Positions 41,836 to 50,935 of a stretch of DNA of 64,000 bases are shown here, piece after piece. This DNA comes from Flavobacterium branchiicola (GTDB lineage: Bacteria > Bacteroidota > Bacteroidia > Flavobacteriales > Flavobacteriaceae). Every line of letters starts with the position of its first letter. The first letter of the stretch is position 1. The notes beneath the pieces were generated by a model. The model had not been told where the DNA came from and made no database searches. It saw nothing but the letters and a program-made list of their open reading frames with translations. The stretch covers positions 150,931-214,930 of the forward strand of contig NZ_JAGYWA010000003.1 in the NCBI RefSeq assembly GCF_018383905.1. Reading direction: 5' to 3'. A program made the position numbers and the translations under genes.

Positions 41836-42768
41836 TTAGTTCAGTGTAAGTTCTCCTAAAATTTCTTCGTACAGAAATGGGCCGCCCGGATATTTGGCTG
41901 TATAATCCAAATTCATCCAAACCTGTCCACGTTCATCAATATGATAGTGGATTTTTTTTCCACTACTTTCCTTTACAAAAAGTACATTTTTTATAAGATA
42001 ATTGACTTTTTCCAGATCAATAAGGGAACCGATTAATATTTCAGGATAAATATGCCCTTTTGTATGTATAAGTCTTGGTGTACCGCCAATTGCACGTATA
42101 GCGGCAGCCATTAATATGGAATGATCGTCGCAATCACCGGAAAAATATTCAAGTGATTCGCTGGCGGTTGCGATGTAGTCGCCTTCTTTAGGATCGTTTA
42201 CGTAATTCCAACGGCTGTTGATCTCTTTAAATACCGCAAAACACTGAATCGTGGTGCGATAATCTGAATAGCCACGAATACCTTTAAAATGCTTTGTAGT
42301 TGCCATTATAGCAAAATTTCGAACTTTTGGATTCTGGTATTCAATTGCATTTACAATTTTTGATTTATTTGGAAAAGGAAGAAGCTTAGCCACAATTATA
42401 TCTTGCGGAAAAGGATTGTCTGACATGGTATAAACCATAGAATTATAGTCCTCGGAAATCTCGCTGAAACCATAATTGCCAATAACAGTTCCGTAAAACA
42501 ATACCAATAAATATACGGCAACGCATAATATTATAATGGTTCGCAAAAGCATCAGTAAAAAGAAAATCGACGCAAATACCAGAATAAATATAATAACGCG
42601 ATCTAAATTGAAAGACCAATTCAGATCACGCAGATTTTGATGGAGAATGATGAAAATAGGAATGGTAATTAAAAGACTCAACAGCATAATAATAATCCTA
42701 TCCCAAGGTGATTTCACCTGTAATTTGGATTTTAATCGCGGAAAGTCAATTTTAGGGAATTTCATCAT
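41836..42768 (-). CDS. Membrane-anchored transglutaminase-like protease fold protein
   Basis: This 310-residue protein has three membrane helices in its first 95 residues, then a soluble transglutaminase-core domain with the triad C213 (GDCDDHS), H239 (TKGHIYPE) and D288 (MNLDYT). The domain is complete, so peptide cleavage or crosslinking activity is plausible. It faces the periplasm or cytosol depending on topology, which I cannot fix. It follows the solute-binding-like gene by 18 bp and is probably co-transcribed with the row from 45902 down. Confidence 0.85.
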   Translation of the reverse strand: MMKFPKIDFPRLKSKLQVKSPWDRIIIMLLSLLITIPIFIILHQNLRDLNWSFNLDRVIIFILVFASIFFLLMLLRTIIILCVAVYLLVLFYGTVIGNYGFSEISEDYNSMVYTMSDNPFPQDIIVAKLLPFPNKSKIVNAIEYQNPKVRNFAIMATTKHFKGIRGYSDYRTTIQCFAVFKEINSRWNYVNDPKEGDYIATASESLEYFSGDCDDHSILMAAAIRAIGGTPRLIHTKGHIYPEILIGSLIDLEKVNYLIKNVLFVKESSGKKIHYHIDERGQVWMNLDYTAKYPGGPFLYEEILGELTLN

Positions 42769-42786
42769 AAGAATTAAAAGCAGTTT

Positions 42787-43638
42787 TTAAAGCGCTTTTA
42801 CCGTTTCAACAAAAGTACTCTTTTTCTCAATAATTCCCAGATCAAATAATTGATTTTGAATTTTGATAAATGCTTTTTCTGTTAAGTTTTTCTGAGACCA
42901 TTGGGTCAATTTTAGCCACTCCTGGATATCTTCAACCTTTTGATCAAAAAGACCTGCTAAGGTTTTATCTATTTCCGGAATGTCAGCAAAATCAACTGTT
43001 GTTTTGTTTATAATTTCAAGAACTTTCTCTACAATTTTAGGATTCTTTTTCAGGAATTCATCACGAACCGTAATTACAAAAGAGGGCCATGGCGTAGGGC
43101 AATCGCCAACACGTCTGAAAATTCCTTTATCTACAAGTGGTTTGGTCATAAAACGCTCCCACATAAAATAATCGGCTGTCCCGTTTGTTAGTGCTTCTAC
43201 AGCTCCATTTATTGTATTAATAATTTCAAATTCAATAGTATCAGTTTCCCAACCTTGCTCATGTGCATTTACATAAGCCATTAACTGAGATCCAGAACCT
43301 AATCTTGAAATTGCAACCTTTTTATTCTCTAAATCTTTTACAGTTTGAAAATCTGATTTTGCAGCAACATGAATTCCCCAAATTAAAGGAGACTGCACAT
43401 ATATCTGAACAATTTTACTTGGATTACCTGCTACGATATCTTTTATAATTCCTTCTGTTAAGATTACAGCCATATCAGCTTCACCATCTCGCAACATCTG
43501 GCACATTTTTCCGGTACCTTCAGGAATATCTTTCCATTGCAAATCAATATTTTCGGCTTCAAATTCACCATTTTCAATGCATAATTGCCATGGCAAATTG
43601 AAGTGTTCAGGAACACCTACAATTTTTACAGTTTTCAT
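42787..43638 (-). CDS. Solute-binding-like protein (SsuA/THI5 type) without signal peptide
   Basis: This 283-residue type II periplasmic-binding fold protein has the NMT1/THI5-like opening VKIVGVPEHFNLPWQLCIENGEF, the MLRDGEADMAVILTEG segment, and the hinge regions VKDLENKKVAISRLGSGSQLMAY and GAVEALTNGTADYFMW. It lacks any signal peptide or lipobox, and no ABC permease or ATPase gene is near. It may therefore act in the cytosol as an enzyme or sensor rather than a transporter part. Alternatively it is related to THI5-like pyrimidine synthases, but the needed histidine/cysteine pattern is not obvious. It lies in a run of five to seven co-directional genes. Confidence 0.8.
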   Translation of the reverse strand: MKTVKIVGVPEHFNLPWQLCIENGEFEAENIDLQWKDIPEGTGKMCQMLRDGEADMAVILTEGIIKDIVAGNPSKIVQIYVQSPLIWGIHVAAKSDFQTVKDLENKKVAISRLGSGSQLMAYVNAHEQGWETDTIEFEIINTINGAVEALTNGTADYFMWERFMTKPLVDKGIFRRVGDCPTPWPSFVITVRDEFLKKNPKIVEKVLEIINKTTVDFADIPEIDKTLAGLFDQKVEDIQEWLKLTQWSQKNLTEKAFIKIQNQLFDLGIIEKKSTFVETVKAL

Positions 43639-43686
43639 TCTAGTATAGTTTAAGTTAAGTTTGGTCTGGGTAATGTATTACGCTGC

Positions 43687-44160
43687 TTAGTTCTTTAATA
43701 AATCCGTTCGGTGTTTATCAGACAGGCAAGGTTCAGCATACTCGATGATTTCCTCGGCTTCGTAATCATTCAAAACACTTCTTACAATTGAATAATCTAA
43801 ATCGCGATTTACTTCAACAGCAATAAAATTACCATTCAATCCTTCAGATAAACAACTTATTGCTTTTAATTTTTCTCTGATGATCTCTATATCAAACCCT
43901 TTTTCTAAAATCAAAATCTGAATAATTGAATTGCCCGAATTTTCGATGGTTTCTTTATAAACAAAGCGTTCCTCTGCTTCATCAAATTCAGCATAAAATA
44001 AATCATCCGTAGCAATCAGTGGTCCGAAAAAAGGAATGTTATCCAATTTAAAAAGTCCTTTATCCAAATCTATAATTTCAGCCCACATGGTTTCTGAAAC
44101 GTTATCTTCTAAATAGTTGCTATAGTACTTAAATAAGATTTTTTTGTGTGTCTCCTGCAT
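43687..44160 (-). CDS. DUF4265-like protein
   Basis: This 157-residue protein resembles DUF4265, with ETMWAEIIDLDKGLFKLDNIPFFGPLIATDDLFYAE as the family core and repeated alternating strands afterwards. Members are often found in contact-dependent or polymorphic-toxin neighbourhoods, but no toxin is visible here. Its ATG lies 2 bases after the stop of the VOC gene upstream, so translation is probably coupled. Confidence 0.7.
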   Translation of the reverse strand: MQETHKKILFKYYSNYLEDNVSETMWAEIIDLDKGLFKLDNIPFFGPLIATDDLFYAEFDEAEERFVYKETIENSGNSIIQILILEKGFDIEIIREKLKAISCLSEGLNGNFIAVEVNRDLDYSIVRSVLNDYEAEEIIEYAEPCLSDKHRTDLLKN

Positions 44161-44162
44161 TA

Positions 44163-44552
44163 TTAAATTTCGCTTATTACAGCTTTTAGTGGTGATATTA
44201 CAATACGATAACCATCCGGATCCTGAATCATTTTTCCGTTCTCATTCCAAAAAGGATTGATTGCAGTTATAGTTGAAATATTATGATGTATTAATTTGTC
44301 TATAAGCTCATTATAATCTGAAATTGTTTTTGGGTAAAGCACAATTACATCTTCTTCATCAAAGTTTAGTTTTGCTTTAGCATCAGATTGTGTAAATTCA
44401 AAATGCCAGTCTAAACCTGATTTTCCAATAAAAAGTCCGTCATAATTATTATGATTCTGAAAACCGCCCAATTGCTCAAAACCCAGCACATCGACGTAAA
44501 AATTTTCAATTGCCTCCAAGTTATTGGTATGTCGTGCCACCCTTAAAAACAT
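44163..44552 (-). CDS. VOC (glyoxalase) superfamily protein
   Basis: This 129-residue single VOC domain has FLRVARHTNNLEAIENFYVDVLGFEQLGGF at the start and GKMIQDPDGYRIVISP at the end. It resembles the glyoxalase-like group with a DPDGxR tail. It lies 3 bases after the DinB stop and 2 bases before DUF4265, a tight operon. The function is unknown. Confidence 0.88.
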   Translation of the reverse strand: MFLRVARHTNNLEAIENFYVDVLGFEQLGGFQNHNNYDGLFIGKSGLDWHFEFTQSDAKAKLNFDEEDVIVLYPKTISDYNELIDKLIHHNISTITAINPFWNENGKMIQDPDGYRIVISPLKAVISEI

Positions 44553-44555
44553 AAT

Positions 44556-44996
44556 CTAAGATTTTATCTGATTAATATGATGTTCTAAATGCTCTACATA
44601 ATCTGTCATCAGAAACTTCAAATCAATAACAGATGCATCGCTTAAAACAATTTTATAATCTAAAGCTTCTTTATCAACAGATTTCATGAGCCTGATAATT
44701 TGCTTATTCAAAACAAACCATAATTGTGTCAATTCATCAATATCCATTATTTGATACTGATTTAAATTTACTAAATCTAATTGACTATAGGGTCTGTGTT
44801 TATAAGGCTTTTCTACATAGTTAATCTCTGTAAAACGCACCAGATTATGAATAGCAGAATCCGTTAAATGCCCTAGAATTTCTTTTTTAGACCATTTCCC
44901 GGGTTTTCTTTCTTCTAATTTATCTGTACTAATTGTTGGAAAATAAAGTACACTTTCGTTCAGTAATTTTTCAAATTTAAGAATAGCGTTTTGCAT
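44556..44996 (-). CDS. DinB-family protein (second copy in window)
   Basis: This 146-residue four-helix protein has GKWSKKEILGHLTDSAIHN (helix 2 histidine in GHLTD) and DYVEHLEHHINQI at the C-terminus (the histidine pair). The three histidines form the metal site. It differs clearly from the DinB protein at 5328. It is first in a tight group with the VOC and DUF4265 genes. Confidence 0.88.
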   Translation of the reverse strand: MQNAILKFEKLLNESVLYFPTISTDKLEERKPGKWSKKEILGHLTDSAIHNLVRFTEINYVEKPYKHRPYSQLDLVNLNQYQIMDIDELTQLWFVLNKQIIRLMKSVDKEALDYKIVLSDASVIDLKFLMTDYVEHLEHHINQIKS

Positions 44997-45032
44997 GAAT
45001 TGCCTAATTTTTAAATGAACAAATTCTCTTAA

Positions 45033-45902
45033 TTAATTCCCTGCCAGTTTATTCAATGTATAACTAATCAGTTCATCAACTGCTTTATATGGATCTTCAC
45101 TAAAAGTTCCTGAAGCGCGATTTGCAATAATAGCATTTAAAGATAAGGCATTATGTCCTAACAGAGAAGAAAGTCCGTAAATTGCTGCAGTCTCCATTTC
45201 TAAATTAGTTATTCTGGTACCGTCAAAATCAAAATTATCCATTTTATTGTTTAATTCTGCATCCTGAATATCTAAACGTAAAACACGTCCTTGTGGTCCG
45301 TAAAAACCTCCGGCAGTTGCTGTAATTCCTTTAAAAATGCGATCAGATTCTATAATTTTTTCTAATTTTTCTGAGCATGTAATAGCGTAAGGTTTTCCTT
45401 TGCGAATATCCCAATTAGTATGCTGAACAAAAGCATCCTCAATAGCATGATTTGAAACTTCATCTATTAAATAGGAGCGAAGCATATTGTCTAGTCCAAG
45501 TCCAAATTTTGACATTACAAAACTATCTACCGGAATATCAGCCTGCAAAGAACCTGAGGTTCCAATTCTGATGATGTTTAAAGAAGTTAGATTTTCTTTT
45601 GGCTGACGTGTAGTTAAATCAATATTTACCAAAGCATCCAGCTCATTAACCACAATATCAATATTATCAGGACCAATTCCTGTTGACATTACGCTGATTC
45701 TTTTGCCTTTGTAAATTCCCGTTTGGGTTTTAAATTCTCTTTTTTGAGTTGAAAATTCTATTGAATCAAAAAACTGAGTGATTTTTTCTACTCTGTTTTG
45801 ATCTCCAACAAATATTATATCGTGTGCAATATGTTCAGGACGAAGATTTAAGTGATAAACACTCCCGTCCGGATTAAGTATTAATTCTGATGCTTGTATC
45901 AT
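45033..45902 (-). CDS. Nucleoside phosphorylase
   Basis: This 289-residue PNP/UDP family enzyme splits nucleosides with phosphate to base and ribose-1-phosphate. The phosphate and ribose region is seen in VMSTGIGPDNIDIVVNEL and IIRIGTSGSLQADIPVDS. The methionine/glutamate ribose motif is ITNLEMETAAIYGLS, and the specificity region is YAITCSEKL. The uridine phosphorylase group fits best. The ATG at 45902 (MIQASELILNPDG) is taken, since a longer frame to 45968 runs into low-complexity repeats. Confidence 0.9.
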   Translation of the reverse strand: MIQASELILNPDGSVYHLNLRPEHIAHDIIFVGDQNRVEKITQFFDSIEFSTQKREFKTQTGIYKGKRISVMSTGIGPDNIDIVVNELDALVNIDLTTRQPKENLTSLNIIRIGTSGSLQADIPVDSFVMSKFGLGLDNMLRSYLIDEVSNHAIEDAFVQHTNWDIRKGKPYAITCSEKLEKIIESDRIFKGITATAGGFYGPQGRVLRLDIQDAELNNKMDNFDFDGTRITNLEMETAAIYGLSSLLGHNALSLNAIIANRASGTFSEDPYKAVDELISYTLNKLAGN

Positions 45903-45939
45903 TTTTTTTTTAAGGTTCTGAGGTTCTGAGATGCTAATT

Positions 45940-46015
45940 TTTTTAAATTCCAATTTTTTAAATTCCAAATTCCAAATTAAACAATCTAAAATCTAAAATC
46001 AGAAATCTAAAATTA
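45940..46015. repeat. Short-word repeat AAATTCCAA / AATCTAAA
   Basis: Imperfect direct copies of AAATTCCAA and then of AATCTAAAAT fill the gap between the nucleoside phosphorylase and SUI1 genes. The same words recur at 16441-16478, 46396-46433, 57585-57611 and 60305-60445. Confidence 0.7.
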
Positions 46016-46348
46016 TTACCCTCCAACTCGTTTAGTTTTAAATCCTTTTTCTTTTAGGATAGCCATAATTTTGTCGCGATAATCACCTTGTATAATGATT
46101 GAATCGTCTTTAAAAGTACCGCCAACACTAAGTTTTGTTTTAATTTCTTTGGCCAGAATTTTAAAATCTTCATCAGATCCTTCGTAGCCTTCTATTATTG
46201 TAGTTGCTTTTCCTTTGCGTTTTTCAAATTTACAGATCATTGGCTCTTTCTGAACATACAAAACATGTTCCTGCTCCTGAACTTCTTCTGGCTCATTTGA
46301 TTCTACGTGATCCGGAAATAAATTTTTTAATTGATCTTTAAAATCCAT
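46016..46348 (-). CDS. SUI1/eIF1-family translation factor (YciH-like)
   Basis: This 110-residue protein carries the SUI1 fold in its C-terminal 75 residues: CKFEKRKGKATTIIEGYEGSDEDFKILAKEIKTKLSVGGT, with the hallmark VGGTFKDDSIIIQGDY. An N-terminal acidic tail of 35 residues precedes it. YciH-type proteins bind the small ribosomal subunit and affect start-codon choice. The length is normal. It lies 67 bp from the next gene in the same direction. Confidence 0.93.
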   Translation of the reverse strand: MDFKDQLKNLFPDHVESNEPEEVQEQEHVLYVQKEPMICKFEKRKGKATTIIEGYEGSDEDFKILAKEIKTKLSVGGTFKDDSIIIQGDYRDKIMAILKEKGFKTKRVGG

Positions 46349-46395
46349 AAATTTTTATTCTAGAAATAAATTCCAATCATTTGGTCTTAAAAATT

Positions 46396-46433
46396 AAATT
46401 CCAAATTCCAGTGAGATTTGGAATTTGGAATTT
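46396..46433 (-). terminator. Hairpin after the 2-oxoglutarate oxygenase gene, built from the AAATTCC word
   Basis: AAATTCCAAATTCCA (46396-46410) and its exact reverse complement (46419-46433) form a 15-bp stem with an 8-base loop. It lies downstream of the oxygenase stop, with a T-rich stretch following on that strand. It may end that transcript and is made of the same short words found at other gaps. Confidence 0.6.
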
Positions 46434-46455
46434 TAATATTGAAATTTATTTAGTT

Positions 46456-47406
46456 TTATTTTTTAATTAAACCTAAATCTACTAAACGTTCGTATAAGTA
46501 GTCACCCGCTGTAATATCCTCAAATTTCTTAGGATTTTCGGCATCAATACAGTTTTCTAAACAATCCAGGCGCATGTCGCTTACAGGATGCATAAAAAAC
46601 GGGATAGAATAACGTGAAGTTCCCCATAATTCTCTTGGCGGGTTTACTACCTGGTGAATTGTCGATTTTAATTTATTATTGGTATGTCTTGACAACATAT
46701 CACCAACATTAATCACCAATTCATCATCTGCTGCAATAGCATCAATCCATTCGCCATCGTGGTTTTGAACCTGAAGTCCTTTTCCTTGCGCACCCATTAA
46801 AAGTGTAATCAAGTTGATATCACCGTGAGCTGCTGCGCGAATTGCGTTTTCCGGCTCAGTAGTAATTGGCGGGTAATGGATTGGTCTTAAAATTGAGTTT
46901 CCGTCTTTTGCATAATTATCAAAATAAAACTCATCTAAACCTAAATGTAAAGCTAAAGCTCTCAACACATAAACTCCCGTTTTTTCAAGCATTTGGTAAG
47001 CATCTTTACCAACAACATTAAAACGAGGCAATTCTTTTACATCAACATTTTCTGGATATTCTGATGCATATTTAGAATCTGCATCAACATATTGACCAAA
47101 ATGCCAGAATTCTTTCAAATCTCCCTCTTTGCGTCCTTTAGCATGCTCTTTTCCAAAAGATACATAACCTCTTTGTCCGCCAATACCAGGAATTTCATAA
47201 TTATGCTTAGTTTCTATTGGCAAGGCGAAAAACTTTCTAATTTCACCATAAAGTTCGTCTACCAACTGATCATCTAAAAAGTGACCTTTTAGGGCTACGA
47301 AGCCAATGTTTTCAAATGCACTGCCGATTTCATTTACAAATTTTTGTTTACGTTTCGGGTCGTCCGAAAGGAAATCACGTAAGTCTACACTAGGAATGTT
47401 TTGCAT
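46456..47406 (-). CDS. Isopenicillin-N-synthase-like 2-oxoglutarate/Fe(II) oxygenase
   Basis: This 316-residue enzyme of the IPNS-like dioxygenase family has an N-terminal DIOX_N part. The core holds the iron ligands H194 and D196 (AAHGDIN) and H251 (TIHQVVNPP), and R265 and S267 (RYS) bind 2-oxoglutarate. It probably hydroxylates a small molecule in the cytosol, and the substrate is unknown. A TACCTTTG element on its strand lies at 47458-47465, 51 bases before the ATG. Confidence 0.9.
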   Translation of the reverse strand: MQNIPSVDLRDFLSDDPKRKQKFVNEIGSAFENIGFVALKGHFLDDQLVDELYGEIRKFFALPIETKHNYEIPGIGGQRGYVSFGKEHAKGRKEGDLKEFWHFGQYVDADSKYASEYPENVDVKELPRFNVVGKDAYQMLEKTGVYVLRALALHLGLDEFYFDNYAKDGNSILRPIHYPPITTEPENAIRAAAHGDINLITLLMGAQGKGLQVQNHDGEWIDAIAADDELVINVGDMLSRHTNNKLKSTIHQVVNPPRELWGTSRYSIPFFMHPVSDMRLDCLENCIDAENPKKFEDITAGDYLYERLVDLGLIKK

Positions 47407-47803
47407 ACTTTACATTTTTTATTTTAAGATAAAAGGCCATTTAAGACCTTTCGATAACAAAGGTAGAATTTTTTATATTTGAATTATAAAAGTTGTTATA
47501 AAAATACTTTATATTACTTAATTTAATGATTTCTTTACAAGCCTTTTCCTAACTGAAACAACCAGAACATAAGTTATTTCATTTTAAACCTGAATGTTTT
47601 TTACATTCAAATCTGTTTAATTTTATTTAAAAACAAGAAAAATCTTATATATTTGCGCGAAATTATAAAATTTTAAAAGCATTTTTATCGCTCTGTTTTT
47701 CTAATTTATTGAATTAAAAATCTAAAATAATGTTTAAATTTTTATAACATTTAATGTTAAAATTGTTATAATCATTATATTTGAAATAATAAAAACGACC
47801 TGA
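47407..47803. promoter_or_regulatory. 397-bp divergent promoter region
   Basis: No gene is seen. On the minus strand TACCTTTG (47458-47465) would serve the oxygenase. On the plus strand two perfect TATATTTG elements (47648-47655 and 47776-47783) could serve the E1 gene. The nearer one is 20 bases before the ATG; neither has a clear -33 box. The remaining sequence is AT-rich without strong hairpins. Confidence 0.6.
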
Positions 47804-49780
47804 ATGATCTTCTACAGACAAAACTTAACCGATTCGCAATTATTAGACTTATATAAAAAAATCCTGAAACCTCGAATGATCGAAGAAAAGATGCTAATTC
47901 TTATTCGTCAGGGTAAAGTATCAAAATGGTTTTCAGGAATAGGGCAGGAAGCAATTTCAGTTGGAATCACAGCCGCTCTGAATGAATTTGAATATATATT
48001 GCCAATGCACCGCAATCTGGGCGTATTTACTACCCGAAGTATTCCATTGCACAGGCTTTTTTCGCAATGGCAGGGAAAAGAAAGTGGTTTTACTAAAGGA
48101 AGAGACCGCAGTTTTCATTTTGGAACTCAAAAATATAATATTATTGGAATGATTTCTCATTTAGGCCCTCAGTTAGGAATTGCTGACGGAATTGCCCTTG
48201 CCAATAATCTTAAAAAAAACAATAAAGTTACCGCTGTATTTACCGGAGAAGGAGCTACAAGTGAAGGCGATTTTCATGAGGCACTAAATATTGCTGCAGT
48301 CTGGAAACTGCCGGTTATGTTTGTAATTGAAAACAATGGCTACGGATTATCAACTCCTACAAATGAGCAGTATTTCTGTGAAAATTTAGCCGATAAAGGA
48401 ATTGGATACGGCATTGAAAGCTGGATTATTGACGGAAATAATATTGTGGAGGTTTTTAATAAAATCACCGAACTAAAAGCCGACATGCAGAGAAATCCAA
48501 GACCAGTTTTACTTGAATTTAAAACATTTAGAATGCGGGGTCATGAAGAAGCCAGCGGCACAAAATATGTTCCTGAGGAATTACAAAAATTATGGGCCAC
48601 TAAAGATCCTGTAGATAATTTTAGAATGTTTCTTTTGAATGAAGGCGTGCTTAAGGAAGAAAATGATGCTGAAATAAGAGAACAAATTAAACAGGAAATT
48701 GAAGATAATTTATTACTCTCCAATGCAGAACCGGAAATAGTTCCAACTTATAGCGGAGAATTAGATGATGTTTACCAACCTTTTAATTACGAAGAAATTA
48801 AAAGTGAAGGTCAATCTGAAAACATTCGCTTTATTGATGCCATAAGCAGTAGTTTAAAACAATCTATGGAGCGACATGAAAATCTTGTTATTATGGGACA
48901 AGATATTGCAGAGTATGGCGGGGCATTTAAGATCACAGAAGGTTTTGTTGATTTATTTGGAAAAGATCGCGTTCGCAATACACCAATTTGCGAAAGTGCC
49001 GTTGTTTCGGCCGCAATGGGTTTATCTATTAATGGTTACAAAGCCATTGTAGAAATGCAATTTGCTGATTTTGTTTCTACAGGTTTTAACCCGATTGTAA
49101 ACTTATTGGCAAAATCACACTATCGCTGGGGAGAAAATGCCGATGTAGTGGTACGCATGCCTTGCGGCGGCGGAACTCAGGCAGGACCGTTTCACTCACA
49201 AACAAACGAAGCGTGGTTTACCAAAACTCCCGGGTTAAAAGTTGTTTATCCTGCTTTTCCTTATGATGCAAAAGGTTTACTAAATACTGCAATTAACGAC
49301 CCGAATCCGGTATTATATTTTGAACATAAATTATTATACAGAAGTATTTATCAGGATGTCCCGACAGATTATTACACGATTCCGTTTGGAAAAGCAGCTT
49401 TGATAAAAGAAGGAAGTGCAGTTACTATTATTGCTTTTGGAGCTGCAGTTCATTGGGCTTTAGAAACTTTAGCCAAAAATCCTGAAATAGAAGCCGATTT
49501 AATCGATTTAAGAACTTTACAACCTTTGGATACCGAAACTATTTTTGCATCAGTCAAAAAGACCGGAAAAGCAATAATATATCAGGAAGACACTCTGTTT
49601 GGCGGAATTGCAAGTGATATTTCGGCTTTAATTATGGAAAATTGTTTTGAATATCTGGATGCTCCGGTAAAAAGAGTAGCCAGTTTAGATACTCCAATTC
49701 CGTTTACAAAAGCATTAGAAGATCAATTTTTAGCTAAAAGCAGATTTGAAGAGGTTCTTTTTGAGGTGCTGAGATACTAA
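47804..49780 (+). CDS. Fused alpha-beta E1 component of a 2-oxoacid dehydrogenase
   Basis: This 658-residue protein joins the E1 alpha (residues about 1-320) and beta (about 340-658) chains. The alpha part has the thiamine-diphosphate motif GEGATSEGDFHEALN...NNGYG (148-180). The beta part has the transketolase pyrimidine domain (LVIMGQDIAEYGG) and C-terminal domain. It decarboxylates a 2-oxoacid, most likely branched-chain or acetoin-like, and passes the acyl group to a lipoyl E2 not encoded here. The fusion is common in Flavobacteriaceae. It appears to be transcribed alone. Confidence 0.92.
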   Translation: MIFYRQNLTDSQLLDLYKKILKPRMIEEKMLILIRQGKVSKWFSGIGQEAISVGITAALNEFEYILPMHRNLGVFTTRSIPLHRLFSQWQGKESGFTKGRDRSFHFGTQKYNIIGMISHLGPQLGIADGIALANNLKKNNKVTAVFTGEGATSEGDFHEALNIAAVWKLPVMFVIENNGYGLSTPTNEQYFCENLADKGIGYGIESWIIDGNNIVEVFNKITELKADMQRNPRPVLLEFKTFRMRGHEEASGTKYVPEELQKLWATKDPVDNFRMFLLNEGVLKEENDAEIREQIKQEIEDNLLLSNAEPEIVPTYSGELDDVYQPFNYEEIKSEGQSENIRFIDAISSSLKQSMERHENLVIMGQDIAEYGGAFKITEGFVDLFGKDRVRNTPICESAVVSAAMGLSINGYKAIVEMQFADFVSTGFNPIVNLLAKSHYRWGENADVVVRMPCGGGTQAGPFHSQTNEAWFTKTPGLKVVYPAFPYDAKGLLNTAINDPNPVLYFEHKLLYRSIYQDVPTDYYTIPFGKAALIKEGSAVTIIAFGAAVHWALETLAKNPEIEADLIDLRTLQPLDTETIFASVKKTGKAIIYQEDTLFGGIASDISALIMENCFEYLDAPVKRVASLDTPIPFTKALEDQFLAKSRFEEVLFEVLRY

Positions 49781-49782
49781 GG

Positions 49783-49878
49783 TACTAAGGTTCTGAGGTT
49801 CTAAGGCACTGAGATGCTAAGTTTCATGCTTTAAAACCTTAGTAACTTAGTCCCTTAGCGCCTTAGAACCTTAGTCCC
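49783..49878. repeat. Inverted array of CTAAGG-type words between convergent genes
   Basis: The left half has repeated TACTAAGG/TTCTGAGG/GATGCTAAG words, and the right half has CTTAGTAAC, CTTAGTCCC, CCTTAGCGCC and CCTTAGAACC, the opposite orientation. The whole could fold as a long imperfect hairpin between the E1 and oxidoreductase stops. No coding sequence. Confidence 0.75.
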
Positions 49879-49882
49879 TTTC

Positions 49883-50854
49883 TTAAATCACAACCACCAA
49901 TCTTTTTCCATCGGAAACTTCTTTGTTCCACATTTCTTCAATGTCGACCAAAGGAACTTCTTCAATATTAACTTTCAGTTTGTTTTGAGCAGCGAGAAGG
50001 AACATTTCCGGAAGTATTTCTGAGAACAATACTTTTACCTCTTGTTTTGACCAGCTTCCTAATCCCGAACCGGATAATTGAAGATCTACGCTTCTCAAAA
50101 TTCCTGCTGAGAGCTGAATGGAGTCGCCCGCCATTCCTCCGATATTTACATAACGAACTTTATGGGTAAAAGAACCATTTCCTTTTAAAGCGGTAAGAAT
50201 CAATTCTGCTGAATGTCCCCATAAATAATCCAAAATGATATCAATAGGAGTTTCCATGTGAATTTCTTTTAGCTTTTCAATAATGGTTTCGTCATCTTGT
50301 TTAAGAGAAATAATTTCATCAGCGCCTAATTCTAAAAGGCTTTCAAGTTTTTTTACGTTTCTTCCGGTAACAATTATTCGTTTTGCTCCATAATGTTTCG
50401 CAATCTGAATTGCCATTTGACCTGTAAAACCAGTTGCTCCGTTTATAAGAACCGTTTCTCCAGTTTTAATATTTGCTCTAAACTTAAGCGCCATAGCCGA
50501 ACCTGCCACTGCATTGGGTAATGAAGCTGCCACGGCATTACTAATTCCGTCAGGTAACGGAACAAGTATATTTTTATCGATAATTGCTTTTTCTGCAATT
50601 GTGCCATTAATTCCGCGGGCATAAACCCTGGTTCCGTCTTCTAATAAACCAACAGCATCACTGCCCACTACAAAACCATTCTTATCATCATTTTTAGACG
50701 AATAATGTTTTCCGCTGGCTTTTCCTTTATCAAGATTAGTAATGGCAACTGCTTTTACCGAAAGTAAAATTTGATTTTCGTTTTGTACAATTGGCTCTAC
50801 AAATTCTGCATATTTTGGCATTTCGCCTTTTTTATAAACTACTGCTGCTTTCAT
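49883..50854 (-). CDS. MDR-superfamily oxidoreductase (quinone-oxidoreductase-like)
   Basis: This 323-residue medium-chain dehydrogenase has a GroES-like N-terminal half and a Rossmann domain with GATGFTGQMAIQIAKHYGAKRI, the nucleotide-binding loop. Zinc-binding cysteines are lacking, so it is of the zinc-free quinone oxidoreductase type using NADPH. A Crp-like regulator gene lies 81 bp upstream in the same direction and may control it. Confidence 0.88.
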   Translation of the reverse strand: MKAAVVYKKGEMPKYAEFVEPIVQNENQILLSVKAVAITNLDKGKASGKHYSSKNDDKNGFVVGSDAVGLLEDGTRVYARGINGTIAEKAIIDKNILVPLPDGISNAVAASLPNAVAGSAMALKFRANIKTGETVLINGATGFTGQMAIQIAKHYGAKRIIVTGRNVKKLESLLELGADEIISLKQDDETIIEKLKEIHMETPIDIILDYLWGHSAELILTALKGNGSFTHKVRYVNIGGMAGDSIQLSAGILRSVDLQLSGSGLGSWSKQEVKVLFSEILPEMFLLAAQNKLKVNIEEVPLVDIEEMWNKEVSDGKRLVVVI

Positions 50855-50935
50855 AATTATTTAATTTTATGAGGCAAAATTAGATGGGATAGTACCGGCA
50901 GACGATAACATTTGTTATCAAATATAATTTGGCTG

